Assembly: GCF_018599185.1 (NCBI RefSeq)
Contig: NZ_JAHFVL010000001.1
Location: 1,302,001 to 1,366,000, forward strand
Direction: 5' to 3'
DNA: 64,000 bases
Source of the DNA: Rhodanobacter sp. LX-99
GTDB lineage: Bacteria; Pseudomonadota; Gammaproteobacteria; Xanthomonadales; Rhodanobacteraceae
Shown in pieces: positions 1-8,920 of this stretch; position 1 is the stretch's first letter, and each line of letters begins with the position of its first letter. A model generated the notes under the pieces. That model was not told where the DNA came from. It searched no databases and saw only the letters and a program-made list of their open reading frames with translations. A program made the position numbers and the translations under genes.

Positions 1-1295
1 TAGGCTTCTCCTGGGACATGAAGGGCGACGGCAGCACCAAGGTGTTCGGCAATCTCGGCCGCTACTACCTGCCGGTGGCCAACGTGATCAACATCAAGCA
101 GGCCGGCGGCCTGCTCGACGAGCGCACCTACTACGCGTTCGACGGCTGGGACTACCAGACCCTCAACGGCGTCGAGTACGCCATCCCGAAGCTCGGGCCG
201 CAGATCGGCGCGGTCGACGACTCGCAAGGTGACGGCACCGTGGGCGACCTGCGCTCCGAGGTCGACAAGAACATGGATCCGGTCTACCAGGACGAGGCGA
301 TTCTCGGCTTCCAGCAGCTGATCACTTCGCAGTGGTCGTGGGGCGCCAGCGCCACCTACCGGCGCCTGCACAATGCTATCGACGACATGGAGATCAGCGC
401 CACCTCGCAGTGCGGCGAGAACGGCTACATCGGCTGGGTGATGGCCAACCCGGGCAAGAAGGTCACCGTGTGGGGCGACACCAATTGCGACGGTACCGCC
501 GATGGCTACCTCACTGTAGATACTTCGAAGGAAGGCTGGGCGATGTACGACTCCGACGGCAACTACCTGGGCCAACGCGGCTGGGTGAAGCCGAAACGCA
601 CCTATGCCGCCGTCGAGCTGCAGCTGAACCGCGCGTGGGACGAGAAGTGGTCGATGAACGCCTCGTACACAATGTCGTGGAACCGCGGCAACGCGGAAGG
701 TCCGGTCAATTCCGACACCAATTTCGACGACACCGGCCGCACCGAGAACTTCGACGATCCGTTCGTGAACCTGGGCGGCAATGGCTACCTGCCGAACGAC
801 CGCCGCCACCAGTTCAAGCTGCGCGGCACCTATGCGCTCACCCCGCACTGGCAATTCGGCGCCGATGTGAATGCGGCTTCCGGCGGACCGATCACCGGCT
901 TCGGCGTGGGCAATCCATTCGAAGGCAACGAGCCCTATCACAGCTATTACATCTGCGTGCAGAACTGCAATGCGCCGGCGTTCCAGGATCGCGTCTACGA
1001 GCGCTCGCCGCGCGGCAAGTACGGCCGCCTGCCGTGGACCTTCACGCTTAATACCGGCATCAGCTACATCCGGCCGTTCAACGGCGGCGAGTTCCGGGTC
1101 AAGCTGGCGGTCTACAACCTGCTCAACCAGAAGCGCACCACCCGAGTGGACCAGGACCTGCAGACCGACATCGGCGACGTGATTGACGACCAAGGAAACG
1201 ATACCGGCGTCGGCCAGCTCAATCCGACGTTCCGCCAGCCGCTGGGCTTCCAGTCGCCGCGCTTCACCCAGCTGACCATGTCCATCAACTTCTGA
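1..1295 (+). CDS. TonB-dependent outer-membrane receptor, C-terminal part (cut by window edge)
   Basis: The frame is open from base 3, so the start lies left of the window; about 430 C-terminal residues are present. They have the aromatic- and glycine-rich alternating pattern of a 22-strand receptor barrel. The protein contains a 'YNLLNQKRTTRV' barrel motif and ends in SINF, the terminal aromatic residue used for outer-membrane assembly. It resembles the Oar-like receptors common in Xanthomonadales. The plug domain is not visible, so the substrate cannot be read. It sits just before a cell-wall-peptide hydrolase operon on the same strand, so uptake of murein peptides is a reasonable inference, although a terminator separates the two. 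Confidence 0.85.
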   Translation, partial: GFSWDMKGDGSTKVFGNLGRYYLPVANVINIKQAGGLLDERTYYAFDGWDYQTLNGVEYAIPKLGPQIGAVDDSQGDGTVGDLRSEVDKNMDPVYQDEAILGFQQLITSQWSWGASATYRRLHNAIDDMEISATSQCGENGYIGWVMANPGKKVTVWGDTNCDGTADGYLTVDTSKEGWAMYDSDGNYLGQRGWVKPKRTYAAVELQLNRAWDEKWSMNASYTMSWNRGNAEGPVNSDTNFDDTGRTENFDDPFVNLGGNGYLPNDRRHQFKLRGTYALTPHWQFGADVNAASGGPITGFGVGNPFEGNEPYHSYYICVQNCNAPAFQDRVYERSPRGKYGRLPWTFTLNTGISYIRPFNGGEFRVKLAVYNLLNQKRTTRVDQDLQTDIGDVIDDQGNDTGVGQLNPTFRQPLGFQSPRFTQLTMSINF

Positions 1296-1310
1296 TCGTC
1301 CTCCCCGATC

Positions 1311-1343
1311 GCGGCCCGCCCGAGTGGCGGGCCGCTCTTTTTT
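1311..1343 (+). terminator. Rho-independent terminator after the TonB receptor
   Basis: Perfect 10-bp stem (GCGGCCCGCC / GGCGGGCCGC) with a CGAGT loop, followed by TCTTTTTT. It starts 16 bases after the receptor stop codon and ends 36 bases before lysA. No obvious promoter fits in the remaining gap, so some read-through into the downstream operon is possible. Confidence 0.9.
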
Positions 1344-1379
1344 CCGGTACCACTACAACAAACCACTGACAACGAGCCC

Positions 1380-2684
1380 ATGTCCACGCAGACGACGAGC
1401 CGCCCGGCAACGCAGGAAATCACCCGGGAAACGGATAGTGCCCATGGCATGTTCGACGGCGTCGACCTGCGACAGCTGGCCGAACGCATTCCCACCCCAT
1501 TCCATGCCTATTCCGCGAGCGCGATCAGGCAGCGCATCGACGAGCTGCAGGCCGCGCTGGCCGGGCTCGATGCCACCATCTGCTTCGCGGTCAAGGCCAA
1601 CCCGAACCTCGCCATCCTGCAGCTGATGGCCAATGCCGGCGTCGGCGCCGACATCGTCTCGGTCGGCGAACTGCGCCGTGCGCTCAACGCCGGCATCCCG
1701 GCCGAGCGCATCGTGTTCTCCGGCGTCGGCAAGAGCGCCGACGAGATCGCCGGCGCGCTGAACGTCGGCATCATGCGCTTCAACGTCGAATCGCTGGACG
1801 AGCTGCACACCCTGCAGCGCGTGGCCCGCGCGCAGGAAGTGACCGCGCGCGCCGCCGTGCGCATCAACCCCGACGTGGACGCACAGACCCACGCGAAGAT
1901 CTCCACCGGCAAGTCGGAGAACAAGTTCGGCGTCGGCATCGACGAGGCGCGCCGCTGGTTCGCCGAACGCAGCCGGCTCACCCACGTGCAGCTCGACGGC
2001 CTGCACGTGCACATCGGCTCGCAGATCCTCAGCGTCGAACCGTTCCGGCTCGCGCTGCAGCGGGTCGCCGCGTTCTGGCGCGAACTCGAACGGGCCGGCC
2101 ACCCGGTCAACAGCATCGACGTCGGCGGCGGGCTGGGCGTGCGCTATCGCGCCGGCGTGGACCGGCCGGTGGCCGCCGCCGATTACGCAGGCGTGATCCG
2201 CGAGGCGCTGGCGGGCTTCCGCGGCCGCCTGCTGCTGGAGCCGGGCCGTTACCTGGTCGCCGAAGCGGGCGTGCTGCTGACCCGGGTGATCCGCATCAAG
2301 CCCGGCGTCGAACGCACGTTCCTGGTGCTGGACGCGGCCATGAACGACCTGCAGCGGCCCAGCCTGTACGACGCCTGGCACGACATCGTGCCGGTATCGG
2401 ACGAGCCGCGCCCCATGGCCACCTACGACATCGTCGGCCCGGTGTGCGAGACCGGCGATACCTTCGCCCGCGCACGCGAACTGCCCGAATGCGCGGCCGG
2501 CGACCTGTTGCTGATCAAGGCCACCGGCGCGTACGGTACGTCGATGGCCTCCACCTACAACTCGCGGCCGCTGGCTGCCGAGGTACTGCTGCAGCGGGGC
2601 CGCTACGCCGTGGTGCGGCGGCGCCAGCACTTCGAGGAAATGATCGCCGGCGAACAGCCGGCCCGGAACTGGGAAACGCCATGA
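1380..2684 (+). CDS. lysA: Diaminopimelate decarboxylase-type PLP enzyme
   Basis: 434 residues, normal for LysA. It is a fold-type III PLP enzyme that decarboxylates meso-diaminopimelate to L-lysine in the cytoplasm. Visible motifs are FAVKANPN with the PLP lysine K72, the HIGSQ motif, the glycine-rich GGGLGV phosphate loop, EPGRYLVAEAG, and CETGD with active-site C356 supplied across the dimer. There is no signal peptide. ATG 1380 has no strong ribosome site, and an in-frame ATG at 1449 is an alternative start. Its stop overlaps the next start by 4 bp. Grouping with periplasmic murein-peptide hydrolases suggests it may serve DAP salvage as well as, or instead of, lysine biosynthesis. A related diamino-acid decarboxylase cannot be fully excluded. 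Confidence 0.88.
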   Translation: MSTQTTSRPATQEITRETDSAHGMFDGVDLRQLAERIPTPFHAYSASAIRQRIDELQAALAGLDATICFAVKANPNLAILQLMANAGVGADIVSVGELRRALNAGIPAERIVFSGVGKSADEIAGALNVGIMRFNVESLDELHTLQRVARAQEVTARAAVRINPDVDAQTHAKISTGKSENKFGVGIDEARRWFAERSRLTHVQLDGLHVHIGSQILSVEPFRLALQRVAAFWRELERAGHPVNSIDVGGGLGVRYRAGVDRPVAAADYAGVIREALAGFRGRLLLEPGRYLVAEAGVLLTRVIRIKPGVERTFLVLDAAMNDLQRPSLYDAWHDIVPVSDEPRPMATYDIVGPVCETGDTFARARELPECAAGDLLLIKATGAYGTSMASTYNSRPLAAEVLLQRGRYAVVRRRQHFEEMIAGEQPARNWETP

Positions 2685-3895
2685 ACACGACTGTCCGCCT
2701 CGCCCTCCTCGCCGCCTTGAGCTTCGCCGGTGCACTGCCCGCGCAAGCGCAGCAGGATCCGCCGATCACCATCGACACCCACGTCGATATCCCCTTCAAC
2801 TACATGGGCGAGCCGCGTTTCGACGTCGGGCACGACACCCGCCTGCTGGTCGACCTGGGCAAGATGGAACGCGGCGGCCTGAACGCGGCGTTCTTCGTGG
2901 TCTGGGTGCCGCAGCACAAGCTCGACGCCGCCGGCTACGCCAAGGCGGTGAAACAGGCCAGCCAGAAATACGACGGCATCGGGCGCATGCTGATGATGTA
3001 TCCGGACCGCATCCGCCTGGCCACCACGCCCGAACAGTTGCTCGCCAACCACAAGGCCGGCCTGCTCTCGGCCACGATCGAGATCGAGAACGCCTACTCG
3101 CTCGGCCACGACATCCGCCGCCTCGACGCCGCGTTCGACCGCGGCGCGCGCTCGGTCGGCCTGGTTCACGTCGGCAACAACGACTTGTGCACCAGCTCGC
3201 TGCCCGACACCGAGCACGGCGAGCCGGCGATGAACAGCGCCGGCGACAAGGGCATGAGCGACTTCGGCCGCGCCGTGGTGAAGCGCGCCAACCAGCTCGG
3301 CATGATGGTCGACATCTCCCACGCCTCGGACAACTGCGTGCGCGATGCGCTGAAGGTGTCCAGCACGCCGATCATCGCCTCGCACTCCGGCGCGCGCGCC
3401 GTGCTCGACCACCCGCGCAACCTGCCCGACGACCTGCTGCGCGCGATCGCCGCCAGGGGCGGCGTGATCGACGCCGTGGCCTACAAGGAATTCCTGAAGA
3501 AGGACCCGGGCCGCGAGGCCGCGGAGAAGGAACTGCAGAACGCCATCGCCAAGCAGGCCGGCGAGAAGGAATACGACAGCGACAGCGACGACTACCGGCC
3601 GGAGATGGAAGCCGGCATGGCCGAGATCCAGAAGAAATATCCGCTGGCCACCCTGGACGACTACGTGAAGCAGATCCGGCACATGGTGAAGGTCGCCGGC
3701 ATCGACCACGTCGGCATCGCCTCCGACTTCGACGGCGGCGGCGGCATCACCGGCTGGAAGGACGCCGGCGAAACCCGCAACGTCACCGCCGCGCTGCGCC
3801 GCGCCGGTTTCAGCGACGCCGACATCGCCAAGCTGTGGGGCGGCAACCTGCTGCGCGTGTGGGGCGAGGTCGAGCGCCATGCCGATCGCCATTAA
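2681..3895 (+). CDS. Secreted M19 (renal-type) membrane dipeptidase
   Basis: 404 residues starting at ATG 2681, in an ATGA overlap with lysA. Residues 1-24 form a clear signal peptide ending AQAQ. Zinc-site motifs of family M19 are present: IDTHVD (H34, D36), the glutamate in EIENAYSLG, the histidines in GLVHVGNND and DISHASD, and DHVGIASDFDGGG near the C terminus. M19 enzymes cleave dipeptides and tolerate a D-residue at the C-terminal position, which fits cell-wall dipeptides. A charged segment rich in K, E and D at about residues 280-330 looks like a family insertion. Probably periplasmic. It overlaps the next gene by 17 bp. Confidence 0.9.
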   Translation: MNTTVRLALLAALSFAGALPAQAQQDPPITIDTHVDIPFNYMGEPRFDVGHDTRLLVDLGKMERGGLNAAFFVVWVPQHKLDAAGYAKAVKQASQKYDGIGRMLMMYPDRIRLATTPEQLLANHKAGLLSATIEIENAYSLGHDIRRLDAAFDRGARSVGLVHVGNNDLCTSSLPDTEHGEPAMNSAGDKGMSDFGRAVVKRANQLGMMVDISHASDNCVRDALKVSSTPIIASHSGARAVLDHPRNLPDDLLRAIAARGGVIDAVAYKEFLKKDPGREAAEKELQNAIAKQAGEKEYDSDSDDYRPEMEAGMAEIQKKYPLATLDDYVKQIRHMVKVAGIDHVGIASDFDGGGGITGWKDAGETRNVTAALRRAGFSDADIAKLWGGNLLRVWGEVERHADRH

Positions 3896-5450
3896 GCCGC
3901 GCCTGCTGCTGGCCGCGGCACTCGGGCTGGGCTGCACGCTCGTCCACGCGGCCACGCCAAGGGCGGAAACCGCCGCCTTCGACAAGATCGTCGACGCCAC
4001 CGTCGCCCGCTACCACCTGCCCGGCATCGCGGTGGGCGTGATCGAGAACGGGCAGGTCGTCTACACGCGCACCGCGGGCGAAACCGTCGCCGGCTCGGGC
4101 CGGAAGATCACCCCGCGCACGTTGTTCAAGATCGCCTCCAACAGCAAGGCAATGACCACCGCCCTGCTCGGCCGCCTCGTCGATCAAGGCAAGCTGCGCT
4201 GGGACGATCCGGTGACGAAGTACCTGCCGCAGTTCCGCATGAACGATCCGTGGGTCACCGCGAACATGCGCGTGGCCGACCTGCTCACCCATTCCAGCGG
4301 CCTGCCCGAAGGCGGCGGCGACCTGATGCTGTGGCCGGAACCGAACGCGTTCACCCGCGCCGACATCATCCACGGCCTCGCCTTCATCAAGCCCGGCTAC
4401 GGCTTCCGCTCGCAATACCAGTACGACAACCTGCTCTACGTGGTGGCCGGCGAAGTCGCCGCCGCCGCGGGCGGTGCACCGTACGAAACGCTGATGCGCC
4501 GCGAAGTGTTCGCGCCGCTGCACCTGGACCGCTGCCAGGTCGGCGCGTGGAACCGCGACACGGTGGGCGACGTGGCCACGCCGCATCGCCGCGACGGCGG
4601 CCGCAACGTGGCGATACCCGAAGACGCCGCGATTCCCGCAATCACCTCGGCCGCCGCCGGCGGCATCCGCTGCGACCTCACCGACATGCTGGCCTGGGCG
4701 CGCAACTGGCTGGTGCCGACCACGGCGCAGCTGAAGTGGCTGTCGCCGGTACAGCGCGGCGTGCTGCAGGCGCCGCACATGCTGATCCCGGTATCCGCAC
4801 AGCGCCGTGCATGGGACGACACCCACGTGATGGCCTACGGCTACGGCTGGCGCATGGCCGACGTCGACGGCCAGTGGCTGGTCTGGCACACCGGCACCTT
4901 GAACGGCATGTATTCGATGCTGGCGCTGCTGCCCGATCGCAAGAGCGGCTTCGTGTTCATGATCAACGGCGAGGCGGACGACGCGCGCACCGTGCTCGGC
5001 GAGATGCTGACCAAGCACTTCACCGCACCCGACGAACCGCGCGACGTGGCCTGGTATGCCGACGCGCTGGAACAGCAGGCCGCGCAGCGCCCCGCCGGCT
5101 CGACCGCCCCGGATACCTCCGCACAACGGCCGGCCACCACGGCGGAGCTGGCCGCCTGGACCGGCGAATACCGCGACCCGTGGTTCGGCGACGTCTCGTT
5201 GTGCCCGCGCGACGGCAAGCTGCGTTTCGCCGCCGCGAAGTCGCCCACGCTGACCGGCACGGTGATGCGCCTGGGCGACCGCTACCTGGTGCACTGGGAC
5301 GATGGAGAGCTGGATGCATGGTTGGATTTCCACGCGGCCACCGCCAGCCAGCCGATCACCTTGCGCATGGCCAAGCTCGACCCGCAGGGCGACTTCAGCT
5401 CCGACTACGAAGACCTGGCTTTCCAGCGCCGTGGGGGTTGCCACCGATGA
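3879..5450 (+). CDS. Secreted S12 serine hydrolase (class C beta-lactamase / D,D-peptidase fold)
   Basis: 523 residues with a signal peptide of about 24 residues (cleavage near VHAA). The penicillin-binding catalytic motifs are present: S87-N-S-K90 (SxxK), a YDN-type tyrosine motif around residue 185, and the WHTG triad element late in the domain. A C-terminal region of about 110 residues beyond the catalytic domain (WTGEYRDPWFG onward) matches the lipocalin-like beta-barrel extension often found in this family. Possible activities are D-aminopeptidase, D,D-carboxypeptidase or esterase; the sequence does not decide. It is the third gene of the operon and overlaps both neighbours. Confidence 0.85.
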   Translation: MPIAIKPRLLLAAALGLGCTLVHAATPRAETAAFDKIVDATVARYHLPGIAVGVIENGQVVYTRTAGETVAGSGRKITPRTLFKIASNSKAMTTALLGRLVDQGKLRWDDPVTKYLPQFRMNDPWVTANMRVADLLTHSSGLPEGGGDLMLWPEPNAFTRADIIHGLAFIKPGYGFRSQYQYDNLLYVVAGEVAAAAGGAPYETLMRREVFAPLHLDRCQVGAWNRDTVGDVATPHRRDGGRNVAIPEDAAIPAITSAAAGGIRCDLTDMLAWARNWLVPTTAQLKWLSPVQRGVLQAPHMLIPVSAQRRAWDDTHVMAYGYGWRMADVDGQWLVWHTGTLNGMYSMLALLPDRKSGFVFMINGEADDARTVLGEMLTKHFTAPDEPRDVAWYADALEQQAAQRPAGSTAPDTSAQRPATTAELAAWTGEYRDPWFGDVSLCPRDGKLRFAAAKSPTLTGTVMRLGDRYLVHWDDGELDAWLDFHAATASQPITLRMAKLDPQGDFSSDYEDLAFQRRGGCHR

Positions 5451-6181
5451 CTACTTCGACCCGCCGTCCCCTGCTTCTGCTCGGCTTGCTCGTCGCCCTC
5501 GGCGCCACCGGCCGCGCCCATGCCGAGGAGCAACCGCCCACCCTGTCGCCGGCGACGACCGCCGCCGCGGCCAACCTGGTCGACATCCGCAGCCTGGTGC
5601 CGGACATGGCCGAGGACATCAAGTACGCCGGCAGCGACAACTTCATGGGCACGCCGGCGGACGGCTATCGCGCGCCGGCCTGCCTGCTGCTGCGCCCGGT
5701 CGCCGAGGCGCTGGCGAAGGTCGAACACGAGCTGCGCGCGCAGCACCGGCGCCTGAAGATCTGGGACTGCTACCGCCCTGCCCGCGCGGTGGCGCACTTC
5801 GTGCGCTGGGCGCACGACCTCGCCGACCAGCGCACCAAGCCGCAGCACTACCCCAGGCTGGACAAGTCGGAACTCCTGCACGGCTACATCGCGGAAAGCT
5901 CCGGCCACAGCCGCGGCGCCACCATCGACCTCACCCTGCAGCAATGCGCCGCCGACGGCAGCCACTGCCAGCCGCTGGACATGGGCACGGATTTCGACTT
6001 CTTCGACGTGCGCGCGCACACCGACACGCCCGACGTCACCGCGCAGCAACACGCCAACCGCCTGCTGCTGCGCGACGCGATGCAGCGCGAAGGCTTCCGC
6101 AACTATCCGATGGAGTGGTGGCACTACACCCTCTCGCCGGAGCCGACGCCGCACACGATCTACGACGTGCCGGTGCAATGA
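5447..6181 (+). CDS. ddpX: D-alanyl-D-alanine dipeptidase, VanX/DdpX family (M15D)
   Basis: 244 residues from ATG 5447, overlapping the previous stop by 4 bp. Residues 1-26 form a signal peptide (cleavage near AHAE). The zinc motifs of family M15D are intact: SGHSRGATIDLTL supplies His and Asp ligands, and EWWHYT supplies the catalytic Glu and third His. WDCYRPARA is the conserved substrate-side arginine motif. The enzyme hydrolyses free D-Ala-D-Ala. An exported form beside murein peptidases points to peptide salvage rather than vancomycin resistance, because no VanH or VanA homologue is nearby. Confidence 0.9.
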   Translation: MTTSTRRPLLLLGLLVALGATGRAHAEEQPPTLSPATTAAAANLVDIRSLVPDMAEDIKYAGSDNFMGTPADGYRAPACLLLRPVAEALAKVEHELRAQHRRLKIWDCYRPARAVAHFVRWAHDLADQRTKPQHYPRLDKSELLHGYIAESSGHSRGATIDLTLQQCAADGSHCQPLDMGTDFDFFDVRAHTDTPDVTAQQHANRLLLRDAMQREGFRNYPMEWWHYTLSPEPTPHTIYDVPVQ

Positions 6182-6209
6182 CCGCACCACGAACAGGGGG
6201 AATTCCGCC

Positions 6210-7259
6210 ATGTCAAAACTGCTTGCCGGCCTCGCACTGACCTTGCTGCTCGGCGGCTGCGCCTCCGGCACCAAGCCGGTCGACCCGACCGACGCACTGA
6301 TGCAGCGCTACACCGGCGACGTCCCCGGCGCCTCGCTGCTGGTGCTCAAGGACGGCAAGCCGATCGTCCGCCGTAGCTACGGCCTGGCCAATCTCGAGGA
6401 CGACGACAAGACTACGCCGGCCACCAACTATCGCCTGGCCTCGGTGACCAAGCAGTTCACCGCCGCAGCGATCCTGCTGCTGGCCGAAAGCGGCCGGCTC
6501 AAGCTCGACGACCCGGTGCGCCGCTGGCTGCCCACGCTGCCGGAAAGCACCTCGACCGTCACCCTGCGCCAGCTGCTCACGCACACCGGCGGCCTGGTCG
6601 ACTACGAAGACCTGATCCCGCCCGGCACCACCGACCAGGTCAGCGACGACGACGTGCTGCGGATGCTGTCTGCCACGCCGAAGACTTATTTCGCGCCCGG
6701 CACGGCCTACCGCTACAGCAACTCCGGCTACGTGCTGCTGGGCCTGGTGGTGGAGCGTGCCTCCGGCATCAGCCTGCCGCTGTACCTCAGGCAGCACATC
6801 TTCCAGCCGCTGCACATGGACCACACCTTGATGTACGTGCGCGGCGGACCCGAGGTGGAAAATCGCGCCTACGGCTACAGCGAAGAAAACGGCGGCTGGA
6901 CGCGCACCGACCAGAGCGTCACCAGCGCCACCCGCGGCGACGGCGGCATCTATTCCTCGGTGGACGACATGGCGAAGTGGGATGCCGCGCTGTACGACGA
7001 CCGCCTGCTCGGCGCCGCCTCGCGCAAGCTCGCCTTCGGCCCGCACGTGAAGGTCACCGGCGAGCCGTACGAGGCCAGCTACGGCTACGGCTGGCGCATC
7101 ACCGGCGACACCGTGTGGCACTCCGGCGAGAGCATCGGCTTCCGCAACGTGATCGTGCGCTGGCCGAAGCAGCACCTCACCGTGATCCTGCTCAGCAACC
7201 GCAACGATCCGGAACCGTACCGCACCGCGCTGGCGATCGCCCAGCCCTACCTGCAGTGA
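6210..7259 (+). CDS. S12 serine hydrolase lipoprotein
   Basis: 349 residues preceded by AGGGGG about 8 bases upstream of ATG 6210. Lipobox LLGGC (Cys17) predicts a lipoprotein. Catalytic motifs are S78-V-T-K81, YSN within YRYSNSGY, and WHSGESIGF near the C terminus. It lacks the lipocalin-like C-terminal extension of the other S12 protein in this operon, so the two are not recent duplicates. Likely a periplasmic D,D-peptidase or esterase acting on cell-wall fragments; substrate unknown. Confidence 0.85.
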   Translation: MSKLLAGLALTLLLGGCASGTKPVDPTDALMQRYTGDVPGASLLVLKDGKPIVRRSYGLANLEDDDKTTPATNYRLASVTKQFTAAAILLLAESGRLKLDDPVRRWLPTLPESTSTVTLRQLLTHTGGLVDYEDLIPPGTTDQVSDDDVLRMLSATPKTYFAPGTAYRYSNSGYVLLGLVVERASGISLPLYLRQHIFQPLHMDHTLMYVRGGPEVENRAYGYSEENGGWTRTDQSVTSATRGDGGIYSSVDDMAKWDAALYDDRLLGAASRKLAFGPHVKVTGEPYEASYGYGWRITGDTVWHSGESIGFRNVIVRWPKQHLTVILLSNRNDPEPYRTALAIAQPYLQ

Positions 7260-7264
7260 TCCCG

Positions 7265-8041
7265 ATGGGAAAGCCGCTTGCGCCGATCCGCCTGTCGCGC
7301 CGCGCGTCCTTGCTCGTGCTGCTCGCGCTGCTCGCCGCCTGCGCACCGCTGCCGCCGCGCAACCCGCTGGCGACCTGGGTGCCGTCGCCGAACCACGACA
7401 TCCGCCGGCCGGTGCTGATCGTGCTGCACTTCACCAACCAGCACTCGGTGCAGCAAAGCCTGGACACGCTGCGCACGAAGAACAGCGGCGGCCCGGTGAG
7501 CTCGCATTACCTGATCGGCGCCGACGGTCACATCTACCAGCTGGTATCCGACCAGTTGCGCGCGTGGCATGGTGGCCCCGGACACTGGGGCACGATCACC
7601 GACATCAATTCCGCCTCGATCGGCATCGAACTGGACAACGACGGCACCACGCCGTTCGCGCAACCGCAGATCGACAGCCTGCTGCGCCTGCTCGCCGACC
7701 TCACCGACCGCCTGCACATCCCGCGCACGCAGATCGTCGGCCACGAGGATTTCGCGCCCACGCGCAAGGACGATCCCGGCCCGCTGTTCCCGTGGCAGCA
7801 ACTGGCCGCCGCCGGCTTCGGTTTGTGGCCGCAGGGCGAACTGGTCGATCCCCCCGCCGGTTTCGACCCATGGATGGCGCTGGGCCTGGTCGGCTACCCG
7901 CTGGAAGACCGTGCCGCTGCGGTGCGTGCGTTCCACCATCACTTCCGCGGCAGCGAAGGCGATGCGCTCGACGCGCAGGACCTGCGCATCCTGTACAACC
8001 TGGCACAGGCGATCGAACGCGGCCAGACGCCCGCGGACTGA
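7265..8041 (+). CDS. amiD: N-acetylmuramoyl-L-alanine amidase, AmiD-like lipoprotein
   Basis: 258 residues from ATG 7265. An in-frame GTG at 7256 would give a 4-bp GTGA overlap with the previous gene and is an alternative start. Lipobox LLAAC (Cys26). Amidase_2 zinc ligands are visible: His in VLHFTN, then VGHEDFAPTRKDDPGP with the second His and the Asp. A C-terminal peptidoglycan-binding-like helical region follows from about residue 195 (DPWMALGLVGYPLEDRAAAV). These enzymes cut the amide bond between MurNAc or anhydroMurNAc and L-Ala. Last gene of the operon. Confidence 0.9.
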   Translation: MGKPLAPIRLSRRASLLVLLALLAACAPLPPRNPLATWVPSPNHDIRRPVLIVLHFTNQHSVQQSLDTLRTKNSGGPVSSHYLIGADGHIYQLVSDQLRAWHGGPGHWGTITDINSASIGIELDNDGTTPFAQPQIDSLLRLLADLTDRLHIPRTQIVGHEDFAPTRKDDPGPLFPWQQLAAAGFGLWPQGELVDPPAGFDPWMALGLVGYPLEDRAAAVRAFHHHFRGSEGDALDAQDLRILYNLAQAIERGQTPAD

Positions 8042-8157
8042 AAGCGTTCGCTGGATCGCCAACGGGAATCGACGTCCCATCGCCCCTTCCCGTCGGCATC
8101 GCGGGTGGCCCACGCATGGATCGCCGGTGCGACCGGAGCAGGCAATGGCCGGCACGG

Positions 8158-8186
8158 TTGTCAGGCCGGATCAACCTGCCTATTCT
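8158..8186 (+). promoter_or_regulatory. Candidate sigma-70 promoter for the lysozyme-like gene
   Basis: TTGTCA (8158-8163), a 17-bp spacer and TATTCT (8181-8186), within the 210-bp gap after the amidase gene. Spacing is canonical and the -10 element has one deviation at the fifth base. The rest of the gap shows no other feature. Prediction only. Confidence 0.4.
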
Positions 8187-8251
8187 GCTGCGATCGCTGC
8201 CACCCCTCGGTGCAGCTCCCGCGCATGACGCCATGATGGACGCACCACGAG

Positions 8252-8920
8252 ATGACGGATCTTTCGTGCCCCGCATCGAATGACTCACCCGCCTGGGGAT
8301 GGGTGGACCTGTTTGTCTGGAAGCTCCTGCCGGAACGTGCCGGCGGGGGCATCCCCTACATACAGCGATTCAAGGATGCATGGGTTCGGCACAACAAGAC
8401 CCTGATCGAGTCGAACGCGGCGAAGTATGCGATGCCGGCGGAACTGCTCGCCGGGGTCTGCTGGATCGAGGTCGGCGGCGACCCCAGTTCGATCGACGGC
8501 ATCGCTTTCGATGTCCGCTCATTCGACTGGAGCGGACCCAACTGGGTCGATCAGCACCTGACCGTCACCCATCATCCAGCCAGAACATCGTTCGGGGCGG
8601 TCAGCATGCAGCTGCGCACCGCCGCGCAGACCATGGGCATGAACCCGGCCGGCATGTCGACAGCCCAGCTGCGCAGCCTGGCTGACTGCCTGCAGAAGGA
8701 TGTCTTCAACATCGCGATCGTCGCCCGCCACCTGCGCATGCTGATCGATCACGACGGCTTGCAGACGAACCCGCCCGCCCTGGGCATGGACCAGGTTCGT
8801 ATCGCGGGCGCAAGGTACAACCGCGGCATCGGGCTTTCGCTGGAGCAGATCAGGAAGAACATGAGCTACGGCAACTTCATCGTGAAGTTCTGGCCCCGTT
8901 TCAGCGCGTTGCTGCGATGA
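8252..8920 (+). CDS. Lysozyme-like (transglycosylase-fold) protein without signal peptide
   Basis: 222 residues. About residues 50-205 have the layout of a lysozyme-like muramidase domain: MPAELLAGVCWIEVGGDP carries the putative catalytic Glu in a helix, followed by FGAVSMQLRTA and a late ARYNRG motif, as in SLT-type enzymes. No signal peptide, lipobox or membrane segment is visible. The next gene starts in a 4-bp overlap and encodes a small membrane protein. A secreted effector with its membrane partner, or a phage-like endolysin/holin pair, are possible readings; neither is proven. The start at ATG 8252 has only a weak ribosome site. Confidence 0.6.
   Translation: MTDLSCPASNDSPAWGWVDLFVWKLLPERAGGGIPYIQRFKDAWVRHNKTLIESNAAKYAMPAELLAGVCWIEVGGDPSSIDGIAFDVRSFDWSGPNWVDQHLTVTHHPARTSFGAVSMQLRTAAQTMGMNPAGMSTAQLRSLADCLQKDVFNIAIVARHLRMLIDHDGLQTNPPALGMDQVRIAGARYNRGIGLSLEQIRKNMSYGNFIVKFWPRFSALLR

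Noticed and set aside
5447..6181. Vancomycin-resistance interpretation of the VanX-like gene
   Set aside because: No vanH, vanA or sensor genes nearby and the protein has a Gram-negative signal peptide; murein-peptide salvage fits better.
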